A stretch of DNA of 5,784 nucleotides, taken from an uncultured Ruminococcus sp. (GTDB lineage: Bacteria; Bacillota; Clostridia; Oscillospirales; Acutalibacteraceae). Shown in pieces: positions 5,613 through 5,784 of this stretch (within the stretch, counting starts at the first letter, position 1; the number at the start of each line of letters is the position of its first letter). Below the pieces are notes generated by a model, which worked only from the letters and a program-made list of their open reading frames with translations, had not been told where the DNA came from and made no database searches. Made by a program: the position numbers and the translations under genes. The stretch covers positions 1 through 5,784 of the forward strand of contig CACYDY010000021.1 of the NCBI GenBank assembly GCA_902773245.1, in the 5' to 3' direction.

Positions 5613-5680
5613 CAGTTTTCAGGAAATTTTTCACTTGTAAAACCACTATCCACAACTTAAGAGTAGAGTGAATGTATGCA

Positions 5681-5707
5681 GGGTTCGGGGCGTTAGCCCC
5701 GCCACCC
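5681..5707. repeat. GC-rich hairpin copy 2 inside the element
   Basis: CGGGGC-GTTA-GCCCCG (5686-5701) is a perfect 6-bp stem with a 4-nt loop. It extends across a small internal loop by GGG (5681-5683) pairing with CCC (5705-5707). It is related in sequence and orientation to the hairpin at 5519-5540. Confidence 0.5.
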
Positions 5708-5712
5708 TTTAG

Positions 5713-5738
5713 CCCCCTTTCCCTCGAGGGAAAGGGGG
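5713..5738. repeat. Perfect 26-bp palindrome centred on CTCGAG
   Basis: Thirteen-base arms (CCCCCTTTCCCTC and its complement) meet with no spacer. A G-T and an A-T pair could extend each arm in RNA. Both outer arms are pure homopolymer-like tracts, so the palindrome also supplies G and C runs to the quadruplex motifs that flank it. Confidence 0.75.
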
Positions 5739-5784
5739 TTGGGGGTATGGGTGACGTCAATAAATGTTAAATAAAACCAACATC

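Larger units (their letters stand above)
5422..5782. mobile_element. Putative roughly 360-bp non-coding element with imperfect terminal inverted repeats (MITE-like)
   Basis: The left end (5422-5460) and the reverse complement of the right end (5742-5781) match over about 40 nt. GTTGGTT is exact in both, then TATTT and CAT match within a diverged middle, and the inner 18 nt (TGACGTAACCCATACCCC against TGACGTCACCCATACCCC) differ at one base. By hand roughly 33 of 40 positions agree. Between the arms lie GC-rich hairpins, a long palindrome and no credible gene. Size, inverted ends and coding emptiness fit a miniature inverted-repeat element or a dispersed spacer repeat. The window ends 3 nt beyond the right arm, so target-site duplication cannot be judged and the element may extend further. 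Confidence 0.5.

Noticed and set aside
5646..5654. CTATCCACA, one base from a DnaA box
   Set aside because: It is a single near-match with no cluster, no AT-rich unwinding region pattern and no dnaA or replication gene.
5572..5760. 62-codon minus-strand frame
   Set aside because: It is made of the repeat's palindrome and G/C tracts (proline-, arginine- and glycine-rich), has no ribosome site and no recognisable domain.

Overview
The window looks like a piece of chromosome from a low-to-mid GC anaerobic Firmicute. I favour the class Clostridia, perhaps the Ruminococcaceae/Oscillospiraceae. The basis is strong GGAGG-type ribosome binding sites, an Rrf2 regulator with a CymR-like tail, a perfect TTGACA -35 box, and GC-rich palindromic spacer repeats in an otherwise AT-leaning sequence. 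The assignment comes from family style and memory, not from a search.

Layout. Positions 1-971 (+) hold the C-terminal part of an FrhB/FdhB-like iron-sulfur flavoprotein; its start lies upstream of the window. Positions 972-1219 are a convergent spacer with a tandem-palindrome repeat and a bidirectional terminator. Positions 1220-5051 (-) hold a compact four-gene operon, read right to left: a class I (GshA-type) glutamate-cysteine ligase, a stand-alone class II glutamine amidotransferase domain of the YafJ/EgtC/DUG3 type, a second glutamate-cysteine ligase-like enzyme of the unrelated-looking GCS2 (plant/EgtA-like) family, and an Rrf2 regulator. The junctions are a 23-nt overlap, a 10-nt gap and a 4-nt ATGA overlap, so the four genes are almost certainly co-transcribed and partly translationally coupled.

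Positions 5052-5281 are the operon's control region. It has a promoter (TTGACA, 17-nt spacer, TATTCT), an 8-bp-arm dyad just after the predicted start, and a roughly 195-nt leader with a possible 34-codon reading frame that itself contains a 9-bp hairpin. Positions 5282-5784 contain no convincing gene. They hold small AT-rich dyads and a roughly 360-bp element bounded by imperfect 40-nt inverted repeats. The element contains GC-rich hairpins, a perfect 26-bp palindrome, a possible terminator and G-quadruplex motifs on both strands.

How the genes may work together (inference). The pairing of two different gamma-glutamyl ligases with an amidotransferase-type hydrolase suggests a gamma-glutamyl-thiol cycle. 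GshA would make gamma-glutamylcysteine, the GCS2 enzyme would gamma-glutamylate cysteine or another amine, and the N-terminal-cysteine amidohydrolase would trim a gamma-glutamyl amide, as EgtC does in ergothioneine synthesis. The Rrf2 protein lacks the usual three-cysteine Fe-S set and resembles the cysteine-metabolism repressor CymR, which fits sulfur control of its own operon. No glutathione synthetase (GshB/GshF ATP-grasp) and no EgtB/EgtD is present, so the end product is unknown. This operon is the best candidate for an undescribed system in the window.
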